64,000 bases of DNA from Methylobacterium sp. J-077 (GCF_022829365.1 NZ_JAKSYJ010000114.1:124001-188000), one strand, 5' to 3'; shown: positions 38,216 to 49,164, counted from the stretch's first letter. The notes: generated by a model not told the origin, from the sequence alone. Numbers and translations: made by a program.

Positions 38216-39322
38216 TCACGCCAGCGGCCGGCGCCGGGGGTTGGGATTGCGGTCGGCGTCACCGTCGCCGTGGGAGGCGCGCTCGTAGGCGGTGACGATC
38301 CGGCGCACGAGGTCGTGGCGGACCACGTCCACGTCCTTGAAGGTCACCCGGCCGATCCCCTCGACGCCGTCGAGCACGTTCACCGCCTCAACGAGGCCCG
38401 ATTTCTGCCCCGGCGGCAGGTCGATCTGGCTCGGGTCGCCGGTGATGATCATGCGCGAGCCCTCGCCGAGGCGGGTCAGGAACATCTTCATCTGCATGGA
38501 GGTGGTGTTCTGCGCCTCGTCGAGGAGCACGACCGCGTTGGTCAGCGTGCGCCCGCGCATGAAGGCCAGAGGCGCGATCTCGATGATCCCGGTCTGCAGG
38601 CCGCGGTCGACGTGGCGCGCCTCCATAAAGTCGTAGAGGGCGTCGTAGATCGGGCGCAGGTACGGATCGACCTTGTCGCGCATGTCGCCGGGCAGGAAGC
38701 CCAGACGCTCGCCGGCCTCGACGGCAGGCCGCGACAGGATCAGCCGCTCGGCATGGCCCTGCTCGAGCAGCGACACGGCGTGGCCGACGGCGAGCCAGGT
38801 CTTGCCGGTACCGGCCGGGCCTTCGGCGAAGACCAGCTCGTTGGTGCGCAGCAGCTTGATGTACTGGTCCTGCGCCGGGTTGCGCGCCCGCACGGCCCCA
38901 CGCTTGCGGGTGGCGATCTGCTCGAAATGCGGCTTGTCGGCCTCGGCGGCGATCGCCTCGGCGGGGAACAGGCTGGCCTGCGCGGTGGATTCGCGGATCG
39001 CGCCGTCGACATCGCCGAGCGTCAGGGCGCTGCCGCCGGTCCGCACCCGGGCGTAAAGCTTCTGGAAGACACGCCGAGCCTTCTCGGCGGTGTCTGGCGA
39101 GCCCTTGATGACGAGGTGGTTGCCCAAAGCCGTGGCGGTGACGTCGAGCCGGCGCTCGATATGGGCGACGTTCTGGTCGTATTGACCGAAGACGAGGCTC
39201 GCGAGGCGGTTGTCGTCGAAGGTCAGCGGCACCTCGACCGTCTCGTCCGATCCGGCCGGCCTGGCCGCCGGCCCGCGGCCCCGAAGGGCGCCGCGCATGC
39301 CAGACCCGTCCGACGCGCTCAA
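38216..39322 (-). CDS. phoH: PhoH-family ATPase
   Basis: A 368-residue PhoH-like protein. The N-terminal region holds a KH-like domain (about 40-100), and the ATPase has Walker [10 protein letters not shown] (168-176) and Walker [12 protein letters not shown]. PhoH proteins are RNA helicase-like P-loop ATPases whose genes travel with ybeY and miaB, implying a role in RNA maturation. The called start is TTG at 39322, with GAGGATCACAGG as ribosome site; ATG codon 9 (39298) is the alternative and lacks such a site. The C-terminus ends in a basic tail. Confidence 0.93.
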   Translation of the reverse strand: MSASDGSGMRGALRGRGPAARPAGSDETVEVPLTFDDNRLASLVFGQYDQNVAHIERRLDVTATALGNHLVIKGSPDTAEKARRVFQKLYARVRTGGSALTLGDVDGAIRESTAQASLFPAEAIAAEADKPHFEQIATRKRGAVRARNPAQDQYIKLLRTNELVFAEGPAGTGKTWLAVGHAVSLLEQGHAERLILSRPAVEAGERLGFLPGDMRDKVDPYLRPIYDALYDFMEARHVDRGLQTGIIEIAPLAFMRGRTLTNAVVLLDEAQNTTSMQMKMFLTRLGEGSRMIITGDPSQIDLPPGQKSGLVEAVNVLDGVEGIGRVTFKDVDVVRHDLVRRIVTAYERASHGDGDADRNPNPRRRPLA

Positions 39323-39358
39323 CCTGTGATCCTCACCGGCATCCCCATCATCGCATCC

Positions 39359-40717
39359 TCACGCCGCCACGGCCTCGGTAGCCAGCTGGCCGAACAGGCT
39401 GTTGGTGCCGGCCCGCTCGATCCGGACCGGCACGATCGTCCCGATATGGTGGAGGGGGGCGTCGAACTGCACAGCCAGAAGGTGCGGCGTCTTGCCCGCG
39501 ACCTGGCCCGGATGCCGCCCGGCCTTCTCGACCAGCACCTCGAAGACCTGGCCGACGGCGGCCCGCTGGTAGGCGTAGCGCTGCGCATCCAGCAGCGCCT
39601 GCAGCTCCGCGAGCCGCTCCGCCATCGCGGATTCGGGCACCCTGTCGGCGCGCTCGGCCGCCGGAGTGCCGGGGCGGGGGCTGTACTTGAACGAGAACGC
39701 GCTCTCGAACCCGATCTCGCGCACCAGCTGAAGGGTATCGGCGAAATCGGTATCGGTCTCGCCCGGGAAGCCGACGATGAAGTCGGAGGACAGGGCCACG
39801 TCCGGCCGCGCGGCGCGCACGCGGTCGATCAGGCGGCGATACTGATCGCGCGTGTGCTTGCGGTTCATGGCGGCGAGGATCCGGTCCGAACCCGACTGCA
39901 CCGGCAGGTGCAGGTAGGGCATCAGGGCCGGCACCTCGGCATGGGCGCGGACCAGCGCGTCGTCGAAATCGTTCGGGTGGCTCGTGGTGTAGCGGATCCG
40001 CACGAGGCCGGGGATCTTCGCGACCGCCCGGATGAGTTCGGCGAGCCCGACCGGCACGCCATCGGCCCCTAAGCCGTGATAGCCATTGACGTTCTGGCCG
40101 ATCAGCGTGACCTCGCGGGCCCCGCCGTCAGCGAGCTTCTGGGCCTCGGCCAGCACCGCCGCCACGGGACGCGAGACCTCGGCGCCGCGGGTATAGGGCA
40201 CGACGCAGAAGGCGCAGAACTTGTCGCAGCCCTCCTGCACGGTGAGGAACGCCGTCGGGCCGGACATCCGGCGCCGGGGCAGGTGCGTGAACTTGTCCTC
40301 GATGGGAAATTCCGTGTCGACCACCCGGCGCTCGCGGGAGCGGGCCAAGAGGTCGGGCAGGCGATGGTAGCTCTGCGGGCCGACCACCACGTCGACCGCG
40401 GGCTGGCGCGCCTGGATCTCGGCGCCCTCGGCCTGAGCGACGCAGCCCGCAACGACAATGCGCGTGTCGAGGCCGCGGGCCTGCCGCTCGCCCTTCAGAA
40501 CGCGCAGACGACCGAGCTCGGAATAGACCTTCTCGGCGGCTTTCTCGCGGATGTGGCAGGTGTTGAGGACGACGACGTCGGCCTCCTCCACCGAATCGGT
40601 CGCCGTGAACCCCTCAGCGCCCAGCACGTCGGCCATGCGGGCCGCGTCGTAGGCGTTCATCTGGCAACCGTAGGATTTGACGAAGGCCTTCTTCAACGCG
40701 TGCCGCCCTAAAACCAT
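39359..40717 (-). CDS. miaB: tRNA-2-methylthio-N6-dimethylallyladenosine synthase
   Basis: MiaB is a radical SAM methylthiotransferase that makes ms2i6A37 in tRNAs reading UNN codons. The N-terminal UPF0004 domain binds a 4Fe-4S cluster through Cys18, Cys54 and Cys92; the radical SAM CxxxCxxC is at Cys164, Cys168 and Cys171; a C-terminal TRAM domain (about residues 375-445) binds RNA. ATG at 40717 is used, as the frame upstream is unsupported. It leads the miaB-phoH-ybeY-corC-lnt cluster. Confidence 0.96.
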   Translation of the reverse strand: MVLGRHALKKAFVKSYGCQMNAYDAARMADVLGAEGFTATDSVEEADVVVLNTCHIREKAAEKVYSELGRLRVLKGERQARGLDTRIVVAGCVAQAEGAEIQARQPAVDVVVGPQSYHRLPDLLARSRERRVVDTEFPIEDKFTHLPRRRMSGPTAFLTVQEGCDKFCAFCVVPYTRGAEVSRPVAAVLAEAQKLADGGAREVTLIGQNVNGYHGLGADGVPVGLAELIRAVAKIPGLVRIRYTTSHPNDFDDALVRAHAEVPALMPYLHLPVQSGSDRILAAMNRKHTRDQYRRLIDRVRAARPDVALSSDFIVGFPGETDTDFADTLQLVREIGFESAFSFKYSPRPGTPAAERADRVPESAMAERLAELQALLDAQRYAYQRAAVGQVFEVLVEKAGRHPGQVAGKTPHLLAVQFDAPLHHIGTIVPVRIERAGTNSLFGQLATEAVAA

Positions 40718-40814
40718 CCGCTTGCCGATCGGCCCGCCCCGGTCCTGCGCGGACCGGCGGGCGGGAGCCTGTAGCACGGATCGTGCGGGCCGTCGCGACA
40801 CCCCACGGCAAGAC

Positions 40815-40872
40815 GGGGTTTCCAAAGGGCTCGGCCCTTTGGCGGGATCTGGGGCAGAGCCCCTGAAACCCC
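40815..40872. repeat. Cloverleaf-like inverted-repeat element
   Basis: GGGGTTTC (40815-40822) pairs with GAAACCCC (40865-40872). Within it, CCAAAGGG / CCCTTTGG (40822-40842) and GGGGC / GCCCC (40851-40863) form two hairpins. It lies between lldP and miaB with no gene. The form resembles dispersed alphaproteobacterial palindromic elements, but only one copy is seen here. Confidence 0.6.
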
Positions 40873-40883
40873 AGGGCAGGGGA

Positions 40884-40906
40884 GGCGGCAGGGCGCACCT
40901 GCCGCC
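40884..40906 (-). terminator. Hairpin after lldP
   Basis: GGCGGCAGG / CCTGCCGCC is a perfect nine-base stem with a five-base loop, just past the lldP stop. No T-tract follows on the minus strand, so it may be a decay barrier instead. Confidence 0.45.
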
Positions 40907-40912
40907 CCGTCG

Positions 40913-42646
<1,734 letters not shown>

Positions 42647-42740
42647 CGGGCGTCCTCCGATTTCCCGACTTCACGGGTTTCGGCCTAGCTAGCAGAGCGA
42701 CACCAGCCGCTCAACAGACATGCATCCTGTATTCAGGGGG

Positions 42741-42750
42741 TGGTTTTACC
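42741..42750. promoter_or_regulatory. Possible GntR-type operator upstream of lldP
   Basis: TGGTTTTACC resembles the TGGTNNNACCA core of FadR/LldR-type regulators. It lies about 95 bases upstream of the lldP start. The second half-site is imperfect and no regulator gene is adjacent. Confidence 0.3.
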
Positions 42751-42911
42751 GGGACTTCACGATCGGCCCACGCTGTCCTCGCGGGCGCCGCCAAGCAGTC
42801 CCGTGATGCGCCACGTTCGGGGATCACACACGGCCCTGAGTTGCTTCGCTGCGCCTGCGCGGACAGGGAACGTCGAGGCCAGCCGGCCCAATTCGGCCTG
42901 CCACAAAAACC

Positions 42912-43781
42912 TCAGGCCGTCGCGATCTCGGATCCGCCCAGATCCAGGTTAGGCGAAGCCGGGCGGACGCCGGCGGCGGGCTGAGCCTCGCCGCGGCCGG
43001 TGGCGATGCCCCGCAGGGCGGCCCGCACCTCGGCCTCGGCGGCGGCGGTGGCCGACTTGCGGTCGGTCGAGGCCTCGAAGGCGATGGGCTGGCCCCAGAC
43101 CACGTGGACGTCGATCGGCCCGCCGTTCACGAAGGCGGCAAGATGCGGCGCCAGCTCCATGTCGCCGTACCAGGCGATCTCGGAGCGCTCGGAGCGCACC
43201 ACCGGCAAGCCGTTGCGCCGGGGGTAGGCGATGGCCAGCGGCTGGAGGCGCACGCGGCCGCGCCCGGCCTCGGCCTGCAGCGCCGCCCGGGCCGCACCGA
43301 CCAGGGCGGAGCGGAACGGCAGGAGCCGGTTGCCGTCCCCGGTGGTGCCTTCGGCGAACAGCACCACCAGCTCGCCCTCGGCCAGGCGATGGCCCATCAT
43401 GGCGCTGACCGTGGCGGTAGCGCCGCGGCGCTGCCGGTCGATGTAGATCGTGCGCTGGAGCGCCGCGAGGCCGCTGATCACCGGCCAGCCGGCGATCTCC
43501 GACTTCGCCACGAACGAGAGCGGGCGCAGTGACCCGATCACCACGATGTCGAGCCACGACACGTGGTTGGCCAGGACCAGGGCCGCCTCTCCGGCTTCCG
43601 GCGGCGTCCCGGATTGCGTCACCCGGACGGAGAACAGCCACAGGAAGGTGCGGTGGAACAGGATCGGCGCCACGGTCGAGCGGCGGCCGAGCAACCGCAA
43701 CGCCACCCAGTGCGGCGGCCCCAGCACCAGGAAGGCGAGGGCGAGGGCCGCGATCCGCGCGATGAGGCCGAAGCGGTTCAC
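42912..43781 (-). CDS. 1-acyl-sn-glycerol-3-phosphate acyltransferase (PlsC type)
   Basis: A 289-residue membrane-bound lysophospholipid acyltransferase. Motif I is NHVSWLD (72-78; catalytic His73 and Asp78), motif III is FAEGTTGDG with the substrate-binding Glu. One hydrophobic segment near the N-terminus anchors it. It forms or remodels phosphatidic acid or ornithine lipids; OlsA is an alternative role. A Gly/Ala/Pro-rich tail follows the domain. It lies next to rimI-tsaB on the same strand, four bases from rimI, a common alphaproteobacterial order. Confidence 0.9.
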   Translation of the reverse strand: MNRFGLIARIAALALAFLVLGPPHWVALRLLGRRSTVAPILFHRTFLWLFSVRVTQSGTPPEAGEAALVLANHVSWLDIVVIGSLRPLSFVAKSEIAGWPVISGLAALQRTIYIDRQRRGATATVSAMMGHRLAEGELVVLFAEGTTGDGNRLLPFRSALVGAARAALQAEAGRGRVRLQPLAIAYPRRNGLPVVRSERSEIAWYGDMELAPHLAAFVNGGPIDVHVVWGQPIAFEASTDRKSATAAAEAEVRAALRGIATGRGEAQPAAGVRPASPNLDLGGSEIATA

Positions 43782-43785
43782 GCCG

Positions 43786-44301
43786 TTACAGGTCGGCGCT
43801 CATGGTCAGCGCGGTCGCCCGGCTGCCGTCGGCCTTGAGGTAGTAGCCGGTGCGCTCGCCGACCTTCCGGAAGCCGTGGCGGGCGTAGAGCTTGAGCGCG
43901 GGGGCGTTGCCCTCGTCGACCTCCAGATGCACCCGGGCGATCCCGGAATGCGCCAAGCTGGAGAGGTGCTCGCGCAGGAGCCGGCGGCTATGGCCGCCGC
44001 CGCGCAGCGCCGGGGACAGGACCACGGTCAGGATCTCGGCCTCGTCGGCGGCCCGGCGCGACAGGACGAAGCCCTGGAGCGTCCCGGTCCGCCATAGGGC
44101 ATGCGCCTGCGTCGAGCGCTCGCACAGCAGGCGTTCGAATTCGTGGGCCTCCCAGGGCCGGGCGAAGGCCGTGGCGTGGAGCCGGGCCAGGGCCGGTGCC
44201 TGCGCGGCGTCCGAGAGGGAGGTGACGTAGGGTTCCGGGGTGAGGGCATCCCACCAGGCGGCCCACCAGTCGAGGGGCCAGAACGGGAGGGGACGCGTCA
44301 T
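43786..44301 (-). CDS. rimI: RimI-family ribosomal-protein-alanine acetyltransferase
   Basis: A 171-residue GNAT acetyltransferase, acetylating the N-terminus of ribosomal protein S18 in the E. coli case. The acetyl-CoA loop is LRGGGHSRRLL, preceded by the ILTVVLSPA strand. HLEVDEGNAPALKLYARHGFRKVGERTGYY is the RimI hallmark, with the catalytic Tyr near the end. The N-terminus has a Trp-rich extension (PFWPLDWWAAWWDAL), longer than usual, of unknown role. Its start overlaps the tsaB stop by four bases. Confidence 0.9.
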   Translation of the reverse strand: MTRPLPFWPLDWWAAWWDALTPEPYVTSLSDAAQAPALARLHATAFARPWEAHEFERLLCERSTQAHALWRTGTLQGFVLSRRAADEAEILTVVLSPALRGGGHSRRLLREHLSSLAHSGIARVHLEVDEGNAPALKLYARHGFRKVGERTGYYLKADGSRATALTMSADL

Positions 44302-44972
44302 TGCCGCGCGATCCTGGCATGGTCCTGGGGCCGTGCATCGGGCCCGCGGAGATAGAGCGGGCGTGGCAGCGCCTGGGCCGGATCGGCCACGAGACCGAGC
44401 GACGCCACGGCGGTGATATCGGCCGCGCCCAGGCCGGCGACCCGCGCGCTCACCCCGCGGGCGGCGAGGGCGGCCGCCACCAGGGGGGCCCCCGAGCCGG
44501 TGAGCACCACGGGGCCGGATCCCAGCCGCTCCGCGGCAATCTCCACCGGCAGGTGGGCGGGGGCGAGCCCGTCGCTCGGGCCGAGGGCCTGGACGTAGAC
44601 GGCGCCGTGCCGGGCATCGATCGCGGCGGCGATCACGCCCTCGCCGGATTCCGCCAGCAGCGGCGCCAGCAGGGCGGAGAGGGTGCCGACGCCGACGACC
44701 GGCTTGCCGGTGGCGAGCCCGATGGCCCGGGCCGCCGAGAGGCCGACCCGCAGCCCGGTATAGCTGCCGGGCCCGACCGTGACGGCGATGCGGTCGATCG
44801 CCTCGAAGCCGCCCTCCACCCGGGCGATCACACGCTCGATCAGCGGCAGCAGCGCCTCGGCATGTCCGCGCACCATCGGCAGCGACTCGGCCGCGAGCGG
44901 CGCGTCGGCATCGTCCGCGGCGACGCAGGCGGCGCACAGGTCCAGCGCTGTGTCGATGGCTAGGATACGCAC
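44298..44972 (-). CDS. tsaB: tRNA threonylcarbamoyladenosine complex subunit TsaB
   Basis: A 224-residue ASKHA-fold protein that stabilises TsaD in making t6A37 on ANN-decoding tRNAs. ILAIDTALDLCAACV opens the fold, and VGPGSYTGLRVGLSAARAIGLA is the family core. Start is GTG at 44972, two codons inside the longest frame, since GGGAG lies at good spacing before it and the protein then begins MRILAIDTA. It heads a tsaB-rimI-acyltransferase run. Confidence 0.94.
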   Translation of the reverse strand: MRILAIDTALDLCAACVAADDADAPLAAESLPMVRGHAEALLPLIERVIARVEGGFEAIDRIAVTVGPGSYTGLRVGLSAARAIGLATGKPVVGVGTLSALLAPLLAESGEGVIAAAIDARHGAVYVQALGPSDGLAPAHLPVEIAAERLGSGPVVLTGSGAPLVAAALAARGVSARVAGLGAADITAVASLGLVADPAQALPRPLYLRGPDARPQDHARIARQ

Positions 44973-45520
44973 GCCCACTCCCGAATGCCGGATCGGACCG
45001 ACGACCGCCCCCGTTCCGCCCCGAAGGACGCGAAGGTCCTAGCGATAGAACAAAACCGCAGCCCCGTCAGCGCAAGGCGCCGGTGAGAGCCGCGTTGGCA
45101 GTGAGGTGTTGCCGGCTTGCGCCGGTCGGCAGGCGCGCCAGCCCTCAGGCCGCCCGGGAAACCACCGGATACGCACGACCTCGCCGAACCTCACGCCGAG
45201 TCCATGCCTGAGCGAGTCCATGGCCCGGGAAAGTCCCTCGACGTGCCCCGGCCGCGGGCTTGCTGGGCGAACGAGGACGCGCCCCTCGACAGCACCGTCC
45301 CGTAAATCGGACCCGTGACGATGCTGCAGGTCGTTGATTCCGCGTCGTCTTTGTCCGAGAGCCGACGGCCACCTTTCGGGACGATGCTGTCGCGTCTGGA
45401 GGCCGCCCGGCCGCAGCGTCATCGGGCGCAGCTTCGGGCGAGTCGTCAAACGCAAAGCGCCGGCGGTCGCGAGACCGCCGGCGCCGATCCGATCAACGTC
45501 CAGGGGACGGCGCGCGGTCC
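44973..45520. other. Intergenic region between nfuA-like gene and tsaB
   Basis: 548 bases with no convincing gene. Overlapping frames exist on both strands but carry no hydrophobic pattern, motif or ribosome site that I recognise. The right end holds the terminator of the Nfu gene; the left end should hold the tsaB promoter. A decayed gene cannot be excluded. Confidence 0.5.
45450..45484 (-). terminator. Terminator of the Nfu-type gene
   Basis: A twelve-base perfect stem GCGCCGGCGGTC / GACCGCCGGCGC with a four-base loop. On the minus strand it is followed by TTTGCGTTTG, a broken T-tract. Confidence 0.7.
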
Positions 45521-46087
45521 TCAGACCGCCTGGACCTCGCGGATTTCCGGCAGGAAGTGCCGGAACAGGTTCTGCACGCCGTGCCGCAGGGTGGCGGTGG
45601 AGGACGGGCAGCCCGAGCAGGCGCCCTTCATCTCCAGGTAGACCACGCCCTCCTTGTAGCCGCGGAAGGTGATGTCGCCGCCGTCACCGGCCACCGCCGG
45701 GCGGACCCGCGTCTCGAGCAGGTCCTTGATGGTCACGACGGTGTCGTGATCGGCCTCGTCGTAGAACTCGTCCTCGCCGCCCTGATCGTCGAGGCCGCCT
45801 TCGGCCATCACGGGGGCGCCGGACTGGAAATGCTCCATGATCGCGCCGAGGACGGCGGGCTTCACCTGGGCCCATTCCGAGCCGTCCTCCGCCTTGGTGA
45901 CGGAGACGAAGTCGTGGCCGAAATAGACGCCGGCGACACCGGGAACGGCGAACAGCGCCGACGCGAGGGGGGAGCGGACGGCCGTCTCGGCATCCCGCGC
46001 CTCGAAGGTGGCTTCGGGCAGGACGACGCGGCCGGGCAGGAACTTGAGGGTCGCCGGGTTCGGCGTGGCTTCGGTCTGGATGAACAT
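45521..46087 (-). CDS. Nfu-type Fe-S cluster scaffold/carrier protein
   Basis: A 188-residue protein with an N-terminal Nfu_N domain (MFIQTEATPNPATLKFLPG, about 1-90) and a C-terminal NifU domain with the cluster-binding CSGC (Cys157, Cys160). Two such proteins form a dimer that holds one 4Fe-4S cluster and passes it to client enzymes. This is the mitochondrial NFU1-like form typical of alphaproteobacteria. An acidic linker (GGEDEFYDEADHD) joins the domains. ATG at 46087 opens the domain; the upstream in-frame extension is rejected. Confidence 0.94.
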   Translation of the reverse strand: MFIQTEATPNPATLKFLPGRVVLPEATFEARDAETAVRSPLASALFAVPGVAGVYFGHDFVSVTKAEDGSEWAQVKPAVLGAIMEHFQSGAPVMAEGGLDDQGGEDEFYDEADHDTVVTIKDLLETRVRPAVAGDGGDITFRGYKEGVVYLEMKGACSGCPSSTATLRHGVQNLFRHFLPEIREVQAV

Positions 46088-46262
46088 GGTCGGCGAACTC
46101 CGCTGCGCCGGTTCAAGGCCGGCCGGGACAGGCACCGCAAGGTGCTGCGTCCCATGTGGACCGGCGGGGGGATTTTCTCAACCGGGCCGGAGCGCCCGGA
46201 GAGTGGACATTCGCGCCACGCCCCTTCAGGACGGGCCGAACGACAGGCTGACGGAGCCGGCA

Positions 46263-46724
46263 GTGGATGTAACCGGGGATGGGATGCTCGCCCAGGACTT
46301 GCTGAACGACCTGCGGGCGGCGCAGGCCAAGCTGGAGGCCGCGCGCGAGGACGCGGCGTCGCTCAAGGTGCTGCTCGCCCTGCGCACGCACCAGCACGAT
46401 CTGGCATGGCAGGACGCGCAGCGTCTCGGGGCCGAGCTGGAGGGCGTCCGCGCCCGGGCGAGCGCCCTGGAGGCCGACCTCGCCGAGGCCCGGACGCGCA
46501 CGGCCTCCGCGGACGCGCTGGCGGAGGCCGACGAGCGCACCGAGGCCGTCCGGGCCGTGCTCGGCGCCGTGCTGGACAGCATCGGCAGCCGCGCCCTCGA
46601 CCGGCGCCGGTTCCAGGAGATCATCGCGCGGGCCGGGCGCGCGGCCCCGACCGACGGTCCCGGCGCGGCCCGGCACGCGGTGCTGCTGACAGAGGCGCGC
46701 CGGGTGCTTGGCATTCCCGGATAG
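46263..46724 (+). CDS. Hypothetical coiled-coil protein
   Basis: A 153-residue soluble protein that I do not recognise. Most of it (about residues 15-95) is a heptad-rich, Ala/Glu/Arg coiled coil (DLRAAQAKLEAAREDAASLK ...), followed by a short helical end (RFQEIIARAGRAA). GTG at 46263 has GGAG seven bases upstream; ATG at 46284 is an alternative. It is divergent from the Nfu gene. GC and codon use fit the neighbours. Antisense and other frames are less regular, which supports this one. Confidence 0.55.
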   Translation: MDVTGDGMLAQDLLNDLRAAQAKLEAAREDAASLKVLLALRTHQHDLAWQDAQRLGAELEGVRARASALEADLAEARTRTASADALAEADERTEAVRAVLGAVLDSIGSRALDRRRFQEIIARAGRAAPTDGPGAARHAVLLTEARRVLGIPG

Positions 46725-46823
46725 GGCGATCGGCGGACCAAGTCCGCGGCCGGCGGCACAGTTAACCGGCCCTTAACCCGACGCTCGCATCGTCGATCCC
46801 AGGACGGACAGGAGATCGGACGC

Positions 46824-47222
46824 ATGCAGATCAGCGAGCAGCACGTGCGCGAATGCGCCTACTACATCTGGGAGAACGAAGGCCGGATCCACGGTCGTGC
46901 CGTCGCCCATTGGATGCGCGCCGAGGCCGAGCTGCGCGCCGGCGTGGTGCTGGCGGACGGCCAGGCCGCCGAGGCCAAGCCGGTCGCCGTGAAGGCCGCC
47001 GCCAAGGTTTCGGCTCCGAAGGCCGCCGCCGCCAAGACTGCGGCTCCGAAGGCCCCGGCCAAGGCCGCCGCGGCCAAGACCGTGACGCCCAAGACCGTGA
47101 CGCCCAAGGTCGCGCTGGCCAAGCCGGCCGCCGCGAAGGCCGCCAAGGCCTCGAAGGCTGCCGTCACCGCCGGCCTCGCCGCCAAGGCCAAGCCGGCCCG
47201 CGCCCCGGCCTCGATGCACTGA
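46824..47222 (+). CDS. DUF2934 protein with histone H1-like tail
   Basis: A 132-residue protein. The first 40 residues match DUF2934 (ISEQHVRECAYYIWENEGRIHGRAVAHWMRAEAEL), a small helical domain common in rhizobia and methylobacteria. The remainder is an Ala/Lys/Pro repeat (AAAKTAAPKAPAKAAAAK, TVTPKTVTPK) resembling histone H1/AlgP tails, which bind DNA or RNA through lysines. Function is unknown; a nucleoid or RNA-associated role is inference. ATG at 46824 follows AGGAGATCGG. A strong hairpin lies 28 bases after the stop. Confidence 0.85.
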   Translation: MQISEQHVRECAYYIWENEGRIHGRAVAHWMRAEAELRAGVVLADGQAAEAKPVAVKAAAKVSAPKAAAAKTAAPKAPAKAAAAKTVTPKTVTPKVALAKPAAAKAAKASKAAVTAGLAAKAKPARAPASMH

Positions 47223-47250
47223 GCCGACGGCGCCGTCACACGGCTCCATC

Positions 47251-47284
47251 AGAAGCCCGCCCCTCCGCCGAGGGGCGGGCTTCT
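47251..47284. terminator. Strong hairpin after the DUF2934 gene
   Basis: A fifteen-base perfect stem AGAAGCCCGCCCCTC / GAGGGGCGGGCTTCT with loop CGCC. The run after it (GCCGTTTCCG) is only weakly T-rich. It is symmetrical and could end transcription in both directions. Confidence 0.75.
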
Positions 47285-47377
47285 GCCGTTTCCGCCCGGT
47301 GAAAGCCCGGAACAGGCCGCCCCCGCCCTCGTTGTTCGGCCGGATGCGTACGCCGTGCGCCACAACAGGGGCCCGCG

Positions 47378-48043
47378 ATGCGCGCCGTGATCTTCGACAT
47401 CGACGGGACGCTGCTCGACAGCGTCGACCTGCATGCCCGCGCCTGGGTCGAGGCCTTCGCGCATTTCGGCGTGGCGACCGAGGAGGCGAAGGTCCGCAGC
47501 CAGATCGGCAAGGGCGGCGACGAGTTGATGCCGGTGTTCCTGCCGCCCGAGCGCGTCGCGCGCGAGGGCAAGGCGATCGAGGGCTTCCGCTCCGACCTGT
47601 TCAAGAAGACGTACCTGCCCGAAGTCCGGCCGTTCCCGGGAGTCCGGCCGCTGTTCGAGCGTCTTCGCGCAGCCGGTCTGAAGATCGCGCTGGCCTCCTC
47701 GGGCAAGGGGCCCGAGGTCGAGCGCTACCAGGAAATCCTGGGGATCGCCGATCTCGTCGACGTCGTCACCAGCTCGGACGACGCGGATCGCTCGAAGCCG
47801 CATCCCGACATCTTCGAAGCCGCCGTGAAGAAGCTGGACGGTCTCGACAAGGACGCGATGATCGTGATCGGCGACACGCCCTACGACGCCGAAGCGGCGT
47901 CAAAAGCGGGCTTGCGCACCATCGGCGTGCTCTGCGGCGGCTTTCCGGAGGCCGATCTCTCGGCCGCGGGCTGCGTCGCGATCTATCGCGACCCGCAGGA
48001 TCTGCTCGACGGATTCGATCGATCCCCGCTGGCCGCAGGCTGA
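47378..48043 (+). CDS. HAD-superfamily phosphatase (subfamily IA)
   Basis: A 221-residue HAD hydrolase of the phosphoglycolate phosphatase/beta-phosphoglucomutase type. Motif I is FDIDGT (nucleophile Asp7, acid Asp9), motif II ASSGKG, motif III Lys in SKPHPD, and motif IV IGDTPYD. A helical cap lies between about residues 17 and 85. The substrate cannot be told from sequence. ATG at 47378 immediately precedes the first motif. No operon partner is evident. Confidence 0.9.
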   Translation: MRAVIFDIDGTLLDSVDLHARAWVEAFAHFGVATEEAKVRSQIGKGGDELMPVFLPPERVAREGKAIEGFRSDLFKKTYLPEVRPFPGVRPLFERLRAAGLKIALASSGKGPEVERYQEILGIADLVDVVTSSDDADRSKPHPDIFEAAVKKLDGLDKDAMIVIGDTPYDAEAASKAGLRTIGVLCGGFPEADLSAAGCVAIYRDPQDLLDGFDRSPLAAG

Positions 48044-48233
48044 GCGGCCGCAAAAGCAAGCTCTTTCAGAGGCGCAGCCCGCGTCGTCCACGGTTTCCCG
48101 CTGTCGGTGTTGCAGTGCGGTGACGGAGCCCGATGCCGGCTACGTAAAACCACGAATGGGGCTGGCGCGGCGCGGCGGGAAGGCGTAGCCACCCGCCCGC
48201 CATCTGGAACGTCTCCAAGCACGAGCGCCGCGC

Positions 48234-48443
48234 ATGCCCCAGACTCACCAGGCCAGTCCCGCACCGCGCTTCGTGCCGGCGGCCAAGCCCCTAACGGACC
48301 AGATCGCCGAGGCGATCGCATGCCGGTCGACGCCACTCAGCCATCTGCTGCGGCTGATGGCGGCGCTCAACGCCGAGGGCGGCAACGAGGTGCTTCGCCA
48401 CAAGCTGCGCGCCCGGATCGGCGCCCCGTTGCTCGACGCCTGA
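48234..48443 (+). CDS. Small hypothetical protein
   Basis: A 69-residue soluble protein that I do not recognise. The C-terminal half (TPLSHLLRLMAALNAEGGNE) is predicted helical and amphipathic. It is not hydrophobic and lacks a signal. The coding region lies between the HAD gene and two divergent small secreted proteins. Support is limited to composition and frame. Confidence 0.45.
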   Translation: MPQTHQASPAPRFVPAAKPLTDQIAEAIACRSTPLSHLLRLMAALNAEGGNEVLRHKLRARIGAPLLDA

Positions 48444-48464
48444 GCCCGTAACGCCGGCGGCGCA

Positions 48465-48740
48465 TCAGCGCTGCCGATGCGGATGATTCGGTGGTCGCGC
48501 GGTGGCCTGGGTCGTCCGCGCCATGCAGGCGAAGTAGATCTGCCGGCCGATATCCTCGAGCTCCAGCCCGTTGGGGTTGGGCGCGGAGAACACCTTGGCG
48601 CGGGCCTCGTTCCGGCAGGCCGCATCCTCCGGGCTGCGGATCGGCGGCTCGGCCCGGGCCGGCTCGCCTCCGAGGAATGCCGCGACAATTGTAGCCGACA
48701 CCAATGCGGGGACCCGCGTCCTGGCTTGGATACTCAACAT
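48465..48740 (-). CDS. Small secreted protein, hypothetical
   Basis: A 91-residue protein with a Sec signal (TRVPALVSATIVAAFLGGEPARA, cleavage about residue 30). The mature part has two cysteines (AACRNEARAKV and YFACMARTT) that could form a disulfide. A polar, Pro/His/Arg-rich tail ends it. No family is recognised. Confidence 0.65.
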   Translation of the reverse strand: MLSIQARTRVPALVSATIVAAFLGGEPARAEPPIRSPEDAACRNEARAKVFSAPNPNGLELEDIGRQIYFACMARTTQATARPPNHPHRQR

Positions 48741-48882
48741 ACCGGAGCGTATTCCTCGTTGAACCGAGCCGCCGAGATAGGGCGGATCGCCGTGCCGTGA
48801 AGCTTCGTCAGACTGCGGTCTCCTGCCGAAATGCGGCGCTCGATCAATGTCGGGGTGCCGCGTTCGGTCGGTGGTCGGGGCC

Positions 48883-49164
48883 TCACGGCACGACCCACAG
48901 GCAGCGGCCGGCGCCCGCCACCGTCATGCATTCATAGGGTGCGCCGCCGATCAGCGCCCGCTGCTCCACGGTTCCGATATCGGCCCGCGCGATCTGGCGG
49001 CACCCGGCCTCCGGCGCCTCACGGGCCGGGCCGGTCGCGGCATCAATCCGGCGCGTGGCGATCAGCGTCTCGCAGGCGGTGACGGTGGTTCGATCCTGCG
49101 CCGAGGCATAGCCCGCCCCCAGGAAAACGATCGGCATCGCCGCCAGCAGGGTTCGTGAGCGCAT
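48883..49164 (-). CDS. Small secreted protein, hypothetical
   Basis: A 93-residue protein with a signal peptide (MRSRTLLAAMPIVFLGAGYASA) and four cysteines in the mature part (ACETLIATR, GCRQIARAD, YECMTVAGAGRC), enough for two disulfides. Start at 49164 is chosen because the signal begins there; six further codons upstream are in frame. It shares the general style of its neighbour at 48465-48740, but the sequences do not match. Function is unknown. Confidence 0.65.
   Translation of the reverse strand: MRSRTLLAAMPIVFLGAGYASAQDRTTVTACETLIATRRIDAATGPAREAPEAGCRQIARADIGTVEQRALIGGAPYECMTVAGAGRCLWVVP

Noticed and set aside
45039..45455. A 138-residue frame in the region between tsaB and the Nfu gene.
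   Set aside because: No ribosome site, no motif, and competing frames of similar length on the other strand.
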